A DNA stretch of 64,000 bases from Antennarius striatus (taxonomy: Eukaryota > Chordata > Actinopteri > Lophiiformes > Antennariidae). Below the pieces are notes generated by a model. It saw only the letters and a program-made list of their open reading frames with translations, was not told the DNA's origin and did no database searches. The position numbers were made by a program, and so were the translations under genes. The stretch spans positions 11,571,482 to 11,635,481 of the forward strand of contig NC_090781.1 of assembly GCF_040054535.1 (NCBI RefSeq). The letters are read 5' to 3'. Shown piece by piece: positions 14,759 through 26,900 of the stretch (within the stretch, counting starts at the first letter, position 1; each line of letters begins with the position of its first letter).

Positions 14759-17700
14759 GATTTCCCTAAAACTGATTGCAGGGCATTCACTTTCTTCCTA
14801 AATTGAAATGCAAATATAGATCATTAAAAGAGCCGACCTGTGTGTAAAGACGTTAGTCTCTGTTATGTGTTGAATGCAGAGCTTCCCTTTGTGCACTAAA
14901 TGCTGATAATGTCTTAAACGCTCCCTTCGAATTTTTATGAATATTAATATATGCTGTTGTGATGGGATCAGGAATTGAGCTGAGCGCTGGGAGACATCCC
15001 AGGGCTCAGTTGTGAGGAGGAGTGTTGGGAGTTAAACGTGAGGTCAAACAAAGGTCACCTCTAAACCCATCCCTCCCCCCTCGCCCTTCCCCTCGGCTGG
15101 CTCTGCAGGAAACCGGGTGCACCAGACAAACACTAATGTGGATGCTTATGGGCCGGATTTATGTACGATCGTTTTGTGGCCCGTTTGCTGAGTGTTGCTT
15201 AATTGAGCAGCGAGTGAAAAACCAGATGGGGGGGAAATCCATTTGTCAAGACGTGTTCTCATATTCTTTTTCTCATTGTTGATAAGTAATGGACTGAGAT
15301 TCCCTGAGTGCTCATAGGGCTGTGGCGTTATGGATTTTTGCTTACCGCTGTGAAAAAGGAACATATGACCACAGTATGGCAGCTAATTTTACTTGTAATC
15401 TAAGGCCAGCCTACAAACATTTAAAATACACCAGGGGAGAAGGAAATTACTTGCATGCCTTTGCAGGGGAGAAATCTACTTCTCATTCTGAAACACCTCA
15501 GTGTGAGTCAAGCAGCCTTCATTTTACGATTAGGTTACCAATGAGGAACAGTTTGGAATGGGATGCAGTAAAGCACCAGTTGTCTCGGGTGACAATCCGT
15601 TATTTAAAATGAGGTTTCTGATCAAGCTTTGCAGGCAGTCGTTGTGGCTTTAATTGTGATGCTCACCCAGGCATCTTCAGTGCAGGCCGTATCGCTGCAT
15701 CATTGAGTAGCGTTTGTGGCTCTATTGCAGGAGAAGCTTGTTGAAAATCATCCATTCATGTGCAATACATCTAAGGAACATGTGCTGGGCGGCTGGCGTC
15801 TTCCTCGTGAGGATGGTAGTATCTAAGTGAGCAGAGGTTCCAAGTTAAAACAATTGTAGCGATGGCTGCGATGAGCTCAAACCTACTGTAGGCTTTACAT
15901 GACAGCTGGATTACGTTAATGCTATCATTGGCACAGCTTAAAGAATATAAAACATTCTTCTCTGACATTTACAGATTCTGCACATGTTATTTGATCACAC
16001 TCACACTGTACTTTATTATATTTGAGAGGGAGTGTGTGTCATATTAGCTTTTTGGCAGGAATATGGATTAAAATTAACTTCAAACGAATGCTGTACTTTC
16101 CAGGTGATGAGTTGCTCGATCGCTAGAAGTGTTTAGTGCCTCATAGGGTGACACTGAGATAAAAGATGGAGCCCGTCCAGCTGGTTCAGAGCCAGGCCAG
16201 CTTCATATCATCTCCATCTGTCGGTATGTCAGACCCTGAAGGCTCGATGTGATGAAACGCAGGCTTTTTATAGAAGCTGAGATACTGCAACCAAGAAATT
16301 GTGACACCATTAGTTTGTTATTCTTTGAACGGTGTCAGGGTCAATCATCTCGGCAACAACCACCAATCATTAGAACTTATTGAGATGAATTTAACACCAT
16401 TAATAGCATAACTTACCAATAAACTTATATTTTTGTGTTAGATGTCCATTTTGGAATGGGAATACTGGAGCCTCTGTGTAGTATGTCATTAGCATTTCTG
16501 TCTAACTTTGTAATTTTAAACCAATAAAGACCCAAATAAGGAATAATTAACATTACCACACTGAGTTTTTATTAACTCCATTTTATAGGGGATACAAGTT
16601 TGAAAAACTGCCACTGTAATTTTGTAAGAAACTGTATTTCTACTGTTGCTCCAGCGTGTGAATTAAAATGTCATGGAAACATGAATTCTCCGCATGCAAA
16701 CTAATGTTAGTGACTACACTCTTGAGATTTTAAAACTGAAGAACAATCAACCAAAGATCATGAATTTTGTGATTCTCTTGCAATAACTTTGAAACTTAAC
16801 GTTTGAACATATGAAAAATAAAGCTGGAATCTATTAGTAATTCAGGTTCAAATTCTCAAGTAACAATCACATACAAAACCCAGCTACATAAAATCACAGC
16901 TTTGTCCTGAACCGATACCTGCAAGACCTGTTTCTACTTTAATTTCAATTGTTTTTGTAAGGACTGGTTTTTCATTTTAGAGATTTATGTTTGTGGTTGA
17001 AAATATCAGTTAAATTTTGAAGGACTAAAGAGTAAAAAGCAAAAAGCAATTTAAATTTTTTCCCCACTAGTGCGGTGATAGTGTATTTTTCATAGGTTTG
17101 CACTTTGCTCTTGGTAAGGTATCACAAAGAAAGAGAGACAGTCGGACACAATAATAAAGAACAGTAAGTCCAAGGAGGGTAAACAGTAACTGGCAGTAAA
17201 GAATGCACCCCCTGCCGTTCTCACCTTTGACCCTTCAAATGCAGGCGTCAAGGGCAGCCCACATCTGTGGTGGGACAATGCTGCAGATACCTATTGAGTC
17301 TTGCTTTTTACTCTTTGACAATACCCCCTGCTTTTTTACACCGCATTCTTTACTACATAAAAACGCTTCACCATGCAGGGTCCAAGTTTGGATTTAGGAC
17401 CTGTATTCAGGGGGTTGCTTTTGTGCCTCCACACAAAGCTGGACGGGGGGGAGGAAACGCCCACACTGCCTCCTCACTGTCCTTCTCTCCCTCTTACTCT
17501 CCTTTTTTCTATTGGATAAATGACATCAACCCAGCTGACATTCTGTCACTTATGTCCCTCACAGAACCATTAATTTATCACTGAGTTATGAGTAAGAGCA
17601 CAAAGTGTGACCTGCGGTCAGCGACATATTTAGATTTTGTGTGTTTGGTGTATGTGTGGGGCCGTTGCCGTGGCAACATCAAAAAAGCAATTTCGCCAAC

Positions 17701-19045
17701 ATCTCTGCCATCTGCATCCTGGAGGATCCACCAACAAAAAGGCTGTTATGGGCTTATTATAATGGATAAAATAGCTGCAACGTTTTGCCTAGTGCAAGTG
17801 GGGAAGTGTATTTGCCTGTCACAATGAGCGTGTGGTGCAGGATGAACATCTGAAATGACTGTAAAGGAGTTGATGGGAGTCAATGGCAGCTACTTTTAGG
17901 ATTTTAGGAGCATAGCCCCTCAAGAAAATCAAGGAGGTATATTAAAAAAAAAAGAATTTATCATATTTTTTTCAGAAATCTGTAAAAGCAAAGCCTAACA
18001 ATGAAAGCAAAGTTCTTGTGGTGTGTTATGCAAGGACAAAAATTGACACGCATGAGCAAAATGAAACGAAGCTGAGGCAAATTAAATAGTCATCTATACT
18101 ACACAGAGACCAATGGCTGTGCAGCTGTCACAAGCTCGGAGATGTGTGAAACTCTTGACAGGGTGAAGCGATAGATGGGTCAAAACGGCATGGATGAAAG
18201 TGTTAAGTAACTCACTGGTCTGCATGATGTTGGCTCAAGTATGAATGTGAAGTTGGTGGGTGTATCAATGAAGAGCAGCAACGGGTTTGAAGTGGATACA
18301 GGCAGTTACTGAGAAGCTCGAGAGCAGATCAAGCAGAGGTGTGGTGAAGCATGGAGGAATGTAAGTCTAAACTGGCTGCTGGGGCCCAGCCAAAAGGGAG
18401 GTAACAGTGGTGCATTCACCAGAACTTTGTTTCTCATCTGTCTTCAACGCAAGACTGAGAGAAAAATGCAGAATGTTTAAGATTCATAATTCAAATGAAA
18501 TGCTGGATGCTGCTGTGCACCAGAACTGCAGTTTAACTATTTGCGGATGATGTTTTCCTTGTTGCACAGGTGACAGCAGCTTGTGTTACTGACTGCCAAG
18601 AGGAAAACTGAGTTCAGACCAGCCTGCTTTCCTCTTGCTGCCACTACTATAAATCTTTACAGTCAGAGATCACAGGCCTCCAGGTGCTCTCCATAAAAAA
18701 GTCCAGCACAAGACAAATGCTTGTTGAACATGTCTTGAGGCAGCTGGTCTGTCTGTCAGACATACAGCTTCCCGTCATTTAAGAAATGGCTTTCACGCAT
18801 CAGCAACTAACATCAGTCGGGAGCTGTCAATCACCACACTGTTATCGACTTCTGTTCAGGAAGTCATCGTGCAAAACTTTTAAGTTATTTTTCTACACTA
18901 TGAACTGCCGAAAAGATCTTGTTGACTTGAGTGTAAGGATGAGTGTAAGGAACAGTTTTCTGAATAATAAAACTGTCTTTCGGTCACAACATCTATTTTT
19001 GTTGGGAATGAATTATCAATGCTAGAGTTTGTCGGTCTTCGTGCA

Positions 19046-19073
19046 TCATATGAGAACGTTGGTTCTCATATGA
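19046..19073. repeat. Perfect 12-bp inverted repeat (hairpin), 4-nt loop
   Basis: TCATATGAGAAC (19046-19057) is followed by the loop GTTG and then by its exact reverse complement (19062-19073). Pairing stops at once on both sides. No gene or element around it explains the symmetry. Confidence 0.9.
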
Positions 19074-22000
19074 GATAACTGATTGTGACCATGTGTTCTT
19101 AATAGAAGATGAAGCATGGTGCTGCTATCAGTAGCACAGCAGGATACCTCTGGTATCTTCTGCTATAAAGGCCTGACTTTCCTTTGTAGTGGTAACTCTG
19201 TTCAATCAGTGCTTGGTGCGTCTGGTAGATGCCTCGGGCCTAACCGGCCCTGTGAAAGCACATCTGTGAGGAGGTGAAGCTTGAACAGTGATAGATGAAA
19301 TGGTCACGTTGAGCGATCAAATTGCTTTCACTGTAATGTTCTTCCCACACCAACCCTGCTGCAGAAAAGCGATGGTTAGTGACAGGTCAGATCTCATAGC
19401 GGGATGCAGCTCCTCTGGGTCCCCAAACGGACCGGGTCAAAATTAAAGCAGATGTAAAACTCAGGCCTCAAATCTGTGGGGGGTTCCCCATGTAAACGAA
19501 CCTCCTCTTAAAAAGCAAAGGAATACCATAAAGTGCAACAGCGCAGGGAAGTGTGGAAGTGATTGCCATGCCTGACATTTAACTTGGAAGGGTGGATGTC
19601 TGGGGAGAAGAGGGTTCACTTCTCTCCCAGTTCACTTGCTGTTCAGAATGGGTACAAGTAGGAAAAGTAGCTGCAACTTCTTTCATCAATGGGTGGAAAA
19701 GATTTTCCACCACAGCATGTTGATGCACAATGATCCACTGGCCCACAGTGGCCTAATTTGCTCTTCTGTATATGGATCTGTAGCCATGCATGATCCAATT
19801 AGCATGATGAATACTGGACTCCGAGTGAGGCTAATGTGTGTGTGTCCAAGAGAGTAAGTAGATTGTTAGTATGGACTTCCAGCTGTCCTTAGGGACCAAA
19901 CAATTGACGGACTTTTATTGGCATCCTTAAACCAATCTGTAACTATGCATACATTGGAGCCCATTGTGCTGCAGCGTCTTTACTCTGTCGATGGTGATGG
20001 AACCTAAGAAAATGGATTCTATCTGCTAGCAGTTTGCATGTTAGTGAGCTGATGACTAATCTGCACAGAATCTATTGGATATGTGTCACAAATGCATACA
20101 TAGAGCAGCTTGGGCTGCAGCTAGCGATTGTTTTGATCATTGATTATTCTGAAAAGTATTTACTCCTTTGTCTCACATAAGATTAAAATATTAACTATCA
20201 CTTTCCAGCAGTGCAACACGACTGATGTTTGATGTTGTCTGACCAACAGTCTGAAACCCAAAAATATTTGTTCTGTATTTGCCTGTGAAGGTTGTCAGTT
20301 AGCCAGGACACGGCAGGCCTCTGTCTGAAGTTTTGTTCAGTGAGGAAGTCCAGTTGTATTCAACACATTGATCATTCTACAGTTGTATGAAATATAGATG
20401 AGCGTTTACATTGTTTGTCTTTGATCCAAAAATTAATAAGTGGATTATTTGAATGTAGTAGCTTCATTTAGGGAGGCTTGTCTGTAGAATGGGGTTGAAT
20501 TGGGCTGCGATCTGGTACATTGTTCTGATCAGCAGTACCAGTGTGTTTGTATCCCTCTGCAAGAATCCTGATGACCATTTTCCAAAAGACTTTATTCTAA
20601 TAGTTTTAACTCTACATAAGAATCAACAGCCTTTGGCTCTACATAATGAAAGTGTTTTACAGAAAAGATGGTTGCGGTATGTGGTCTTCATGTTTTCTAG
20701 TCATGATGAAGGAAGAGCGGATTTTGAATTAGACCCTCGGCTTCTTTGCTCTGGAGTACATTCTTTTTAAAAAGTCTCAGAGCAGATGACTGAAAAGTGA
20801 CATCATCTCATTTCATCTCCAGCCAGAAGCCGGGTATAACATCCATCATTCCTACCTGAAATCAAAACTGGCTTTGTACTATCTCCACCCAAAGAGCTTG
20901 TTACCTGTGTCTGATGGCTGGTCGAATTGCGTCTGCAGGATTTTGCACAAACAACCTCAGGAAAACTTGGTAGAAGGATTGGCCATGGGCCAGGAAAGAG
21001 CCTGTTACACGTTGGTGCAAAGCCAGATAAAGGGACACATCTAACTTTTTCTTTCCACCTTCTTTAACATCATTACAAGATTTTTCAAGATTTTTCCATA
21101 ATTAAGCAAAATCTGCTGGACCGATTTGAACCGGGTCGCTATGGAATGGTCAGGCGTGGGTCAGACAAGCTAACAACATATGTAGGGCTGTTCAGCCTCA
21201 GAATGTCTTTCTTGTTCCAGAGGCAGTGCTAAACCCTAAAAGGACTTCACATTCAGGGCTACTCAGATCTGCAGCCAAATGACCAGACACGATTCAAGGA
21301 TGCAGTAAATTAGTAGCAGCATAAAGAGGAGGAGTAGGTTCTGCCTCCAAGGTAGCGACTCAGCTGTGCTATTAATGGAGCAGCGTGACGGCTCTGAAAA
21401 GACATATTAAGTATAAAGCCACCTTCTTCATCTCATTAAATAATTTTCTCTGTGTTTATTATTCTGCACATTAGCACATAACGTCACGATAGAGATGGCA
21501 GTTTGTGTTTTTAGTCATGCCAGCTGATTAGTTCAAGGGCTGCTAAAAGCTTAGTATTAGCAGAAAATGTCGAACTCGAAATTTGAGTGAGATGCATTTT
21601 TGTAATCCAGGCCTCTTTTGTCTAAATGTATGCGTTTCACAGTAAACCAGCTGGGCAGTCAATTTTGCAATCACGATTTTTGTTCATCGTGAAATATCTC
21701 AACAGCTATCATTTCTTTGTCTTGAATTTGTGAAGACATTCCTTGTCCACAGTGGATTAATCCTACAATAGTGTGTGAAGTCCTTTGTAGTGCTCATTAT
21801 TAGATTACATTTTGTTTTTGGCTGATATTGCATTCTATCACATAACTTGATAAAATCAATTTTTTTTAACCCTGTTAGATTCCATTTGCTGAACGTCTTT
21901 TATTCCACTAGTGGTGTGTTGGTAAAGCAGATGTTCTAGTTTCACGTTGCACGTCAGCTGTAATTCAGTGAACTCTTGCCTGTGTTTAAAATCACGTCAC

Positions 22001-22578
22001 ACTGTCACATCCCTCAGTGTGGCTTCCTGAAGGCCTTGATATGCAATGCATTTCATGACATTTTGGTGCTAGAGCAGAACCAATCACTCCATCGCCCTGT
22101 GTTCTTTGGTTTTTCAAGTGCTTCTCACACAGTTTAAATCCATCTCTCAATCTCCCATCCTGTGCTCGGATGACAGCAGGCAGCTAAGTGTCTCCAGAAG
22201 CTAACATACCCGACACCATTTCAGTCTCAGTTTAATGCCCCGAACTCTTGTCAGTTTGTGAGCACAGATTGAATTTCCAGAGCAGCATGAAGTGTGTGTG
22301 GTAAAACCGTCGACTGTGGAAGGCACTGAAGTTTGTCTTTGACAGACTTCCAGACCTATGTTGCCCTGGAGGCTCCGGGTCGTCGTATCCGTGGGACAGA
22401 CCGTCTGACCTCTGCTGTCGTCAGGGGCCTGTGGTTAACCTCTGGCCAGTGTATGACAACATATGCATAACAGGAGACACATGATATGAGGAAAACACAC
22501 GCACTGTGCAAACGTTGGCAGCACTTACCGAGAGACGCTTTGTGCTCAGCTGCTACAGTGATGTCACTGTTTTCACAC

Positions 22579-22598
22579 AAAAAAAAGGGGGGGGGGGG
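22579..22598. repeat. Poly-A/poly-G run
   Basis: A run of eight or so A followed by about twelve G on the plus strand. It is low-complexity sequence and is prone to sequencing and replication error. A single G run cannot by itself form an intramolecular quadruplex. Confidence 0.85.
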
Positions 22599-23783
22599 AC
22601 AAAAGGTTTCCATCAACCTGGAACTCAGCAGTAACCCAACTCCAAGCTTACTTCACTGAGCTTCAAGGAAAAGCAGTCCTCACTTCATTTGGCACACAAC
22701 CTGTTTGAACTACTGCAGCCCCCAGACGGTGCAAACCTTTCTACCATAGTATGTAGGTAGCTGAGCTTTTGGCTGCAGGCCATAAACTGGATAATACAGC
22801 ATTTAAATGTGGCTGTTTCACATTTTTTCCTCATGAGTCCTGCTTTGAATCTTTCTTTTTGCGGTTTAATTCCCTCCAAGCTCATTTAAAGTCTTTTATT
22901 CAATCATAACCTGAAAAAATTTGCTTGGATAAAAGAGAGCAAAAGGAAGGTGGTTCATTTTACTTTGCTTTTCTAACTTTTCCAAACTGGCGTGAGTTTG
23001 TCATGAGAGAGACCCCCTTCTCTTTTTTTTTTGTACTTGCTGAAGCAGCAACATTGTGCAGTCTTGATTGCTGCTCTTTACGAGACAGGGCTGTTTTCTA
23101 TTCACAGCCTAAGATGCTTTTTCTGATATGGAAAATGAGTCTCAGATATGTGAAATGCTTGATCTGCCCTTTGATGTCAGCGACTTCACTGATGGCTCTA
23201 TAAATAGCGTTGGTTCATGCACAAATTTCAAGCTAGGAAGCTTCTTTTCTGTCTCACGAGACTCAGAATCAGCCATGCATGTTGAAGGTCTTAACATTCA
23301 AGGCTAGTGGGTGCTCCTAAGTGTCATGACAGTGTCAGTCATACTTCCAAGAATCTCCAATAATTCACAGGATTCTGATTTGTCTTTTACTACAGAGTAA
23401 AAGTAGCTCTTTCTGTCTTGTGCTCATGACACAGCGGGGTCACAATGAGTTACTTCAGCCTCTATAGTGCTGCAGTGTGCTTCTCGCCCTCTGTTAATTC
23501 CCCTCAGGGCTGGCTGCACGCCTTTGTTTAGTATCCCCCCCTTCACGCCACCAGAGTGTATTTTAAATGACCTACACCGTGTTTGTCCTACTAGATATAT
23601 TTGATGCTGCCCATTTAATATGTGGTTTGTTTTTACAAACGTCTTGGAGCTGTGTTGAACTCATAAATTAAACTGGAGTAAAACAGGTTTTCCAGCTCCT
23701 GAGATGAAATGAACGTGGCTTTAAAATCTTTCCATCTGTGTGTTTTTCTCCTCTCATATTTCATCTTTTTTTGTCTTTTACAG

Positions 23784-23906
23784 ATGAAGCTGTGGAACAA
23801 ATACAAGGTAACCAGTATCCCATCGCTGGTGTTTGTGGACGCAGCTACAGGGAAAGTTGTGTGTCGAAATGGTCTGTTGGTAGTGAGAGATGACCCTAAA
23901 GGTGAG

Positions 23907-23964
<58 letters not shown>

Positions 23965-26900
23965 AATTTAATCCTCTTTACTGAATAATTAACTCAACCT
24001 CATCCACCAGTCATTCAACCCTAACAGACATTCCCTCCTGGAAGCAAAGGGCTTGACTTTAGGATCTGCATCTTTTAGCAAAACAAGGGGAAGCTAAGAA
24101 TACTTCTCAAATTTGCAGGGTGGGCAGATTTCATTGGCTGAATTTGCAATTATTGCTGTGATTGTGACATTGAAGCTTCCTGGGATCGAAAGATTCTGAT
24201 TGTCAATGAGATAATAATATGATATTTAAGGGTTTTGAGGACTCAAAAAGAAGTTTTATACTAGTCTCACTTTGCATCTGCCATGCATGTAGGTTTTGTT
24301 CTTCAGTCTCTCAGGGCTATCTATGAATGACAGATGGGAGACCTCCTCTCCTTGTGTAATCTTTTATAAAAGGTCACTAAGACCATAAATGATTTTTTAA
24401 AAATTAAAAAAATTAAGACCAAAACAGATGTTCCTTCACACTAGCTAGTGTCCTCCTCCACCCGTTCCCCACTAAAAAGCAGCAGGAAGAAACATGACAT
24501 TCCCCTGAATGAGTAACTTGAATATGATAGAAAATATGTATTAATTCTATTTTAGCACTTTGAGATCAGATGGTGAGATTCATTCTCCGGTTTGCTGACA
24601 TTAATCATTACAAACTAAGGGAAAAGCAACATGAGTTAATTACAGTGAAGTCTGCCAGCCACGCCTCAAATGATGCAGCACCATGTAAAGGATGTTAAGA
24701 AAATATGTTCTGTTTGTTTCTCATCAGTCTGTAACACAGAGGCATCATAAAAGAGCTGATGCCAGATGGATTACAGCTTTAGGTATCCTGTCCTTGTTTG
24801 AATTAGATGTGACAAAGGATGAGGCTTACAAATTTATCTTGTGTTTTCTTCAGAATAAAAACATTTAATTCCTGAAGTCAACATGCTGTTTTATTTTTCA
24901 TTTAATTTTAAATTTGTACAAAGTAGCTGCTTTGAAATACACTTAATATCACAGTGCTGTGAGTTTTATATTAATTTGTACCGCCATCCAAAATAGTACA
25001 GTGGAATTAAGCAACAAATAACATTTATTTCCCTTCAGTGTGTTGCACAGCTTCGATCCACGACTGAATGAGTTGAACTTCAGTAATGTCAGCTAACCAG
25101 TACATAAAGAGTCACACCTATGGACACAGACACAACTCCAGAGTTCCGTTTGGAGATACTGCAACAACACTTCATTCAACACTTGGATAAGACATTTTGC
25201 TTCAACTTTCCCCTGCTGTCGTTTGTGTTGATGCTGCTATAATTATAGTGCTGCCTTTATATTATAGTGTGTCCACGTCTCCCCCTCATCTGCTAAACCT
25301 ATCATTTCTGTACTTTGAAGCAGAGGTAGAGAATTAACAAGAGTTGGATTGAATTCCTTCGTTGCAGAAAGGATATCCTCTGCGGTTGCAAAGATCTTAA
25401 TATTTTAAAGCATTGCCTCTCTATTAAATGCGTGTGAGAAAAAGTTTGTGGGAAGGCTGAAAGGCAGCACAGCAGTGAGGCAGAATTGGTTTCATGTGAG
25501 TGAAACTGATTTTGCAGCCTTGTTATTGAAAATCAGTCCATGCTTGCAGTATTACCAACAATTTATTAAATGTTCCTCCTAACCAGATATGGCTGAAGAT
25601 AAAATCTCTGGTCTCAATAGGATTACACTTGAAACACACACTGAGGGCTGTTCCCGACACGACCAATCATTTCAGCTACAGCAGCTGCAGTCAGAATAGG
25701 AAGAGAGCACTAAAAGTTTGCTGCGCATGAAGGGCAGGAAGGGGCGATCAGCCATTCAGGACTCGGTGAAAGGCCTGTGTTGAGTGGCAGCGGTCTAGCC
25801 TGCAGCGCAAAGATGGAGTGCACTTTTACAATCAGGACAACAATAAAAGGCTGTGGCAGCGCTGTGCAGACGTGTCATTCCTCCTTAATGAAGCCCTGGA
25901 CAACCATACTCACATAAAGAAGCCATTATGGACCAGCCATACAGGGTTTTCTGTGATTACCTCAGCTGCACCAAATACATCTCTAGAGCTTTATGGTGAT
26001 GATGAACACAGCTTGAAAAAGGAAGGGAATTTTTTTTCTTCCTCATGAGAGGAAACTCTTACAGTCATGTAATTTAAACTCTTATTTCTAGTTGTTATCA
26101 AACTAAAGTGAAACGTTTGAATGTTTTTCATTTCATTTAGCTCATTTTGTCTCCCTTTTTTTATTAAATTTGAATGGATGGATGGCATTTGCTCCACACA
26201 TTCTCTCATGTTCCAATCAGCACAAATTAATTTGCATCACTTTTGATCTAGCACCATCATCAGGTTAAAATCTGAATTTGTAAAATGTTTTTGTTAATAA
26301 TTATTCAGGAATAATTACTTTTCAATAGATTTCCTGTCAGCCTCAGTTAGAGGTTACATTTAATGCTAAAAAGACATTTCACATTAAATTAAAATACTAA
26401 GAAAGGCTAAACATCACTATGTGCACATCGTCCTTTCTTAACATGTTAGCTGATCTCCTCTCAAAGCCCTCTTGATTTCTAGCATTACTGTTTTTTTTGT
26501 GCCCTAAATCTTTCTACTTTCCTTCTGGATCTTTCCCTGCTCCTCTGCCTACCTTCTCCCAGGCCTGGAGTTCCCCTGGGGACCGAAGCCATTTGCAGAG
26601 GTGGTGGCAGGGCCCCTGCTAAGGAACAACCGACAGACGACAGACATCAGCTCTCTGGAGGGACACTACGTGGGAGTATACTTCTCGGCACACTGGGTAA
26701 GTATAGAAAGTAGAGGAGACAAACATTTTCACTTTTCTTGCCAGTGGGAGAAGGAGAAACAGGAAATGACTTCACAGGCAGTGGAGACAGATGAGAAAGA
26801 GGAGCAGGAGGGCATAGGCGGCTCCATTGTGCCTGTGTGTTTGTGTTCGCTATCCCTGACAGTCCATCTACCGCCACCTCTGGGCCTTTTTAAAGTTAAC

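Larger units (their letters stand above)
1..23783 (+). other. nxn: Probable nxn intron 1 (non-coding)
   Basis: No exon of any gene I recognise was found on either strand in this 23.8-kb stretch. The first coding exon seen, at 23784, is the second exon of nucleoredoxin. It begins with an acceptor site in mid-protein, so the first exon (about 120 residues in other vertebrates) must lie off the left edge. The stretch is therefore best read as the distal part of a long first intron; that is inference. It holds open frames of up to 177 codons (for example 3454-3987 on the minus strand), but none resembles a known protein or shows exon-like splice sites. Visible contents are simple repeats and a retroelement-type tail, listed separately. 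Conserved regulatory elements could sit here but cannot be recognised from one sequence. Confidence 0.7.

Noticed and set aside
23709-23783. In-frame extension upstream of the nxn exon encoding a hydrophobic, signal-like peptide
   Set aside because: It is the translated polypyrimidine tract and branch region before the acceptor at 23782-23783. Such tracts read as Phe/Leu/Ser by nature.
23633-23962. Open frames rich in Cys-Val or His-Thr
   Set aside because: Translation of the CA/GT microsatellite, not coding sequence.
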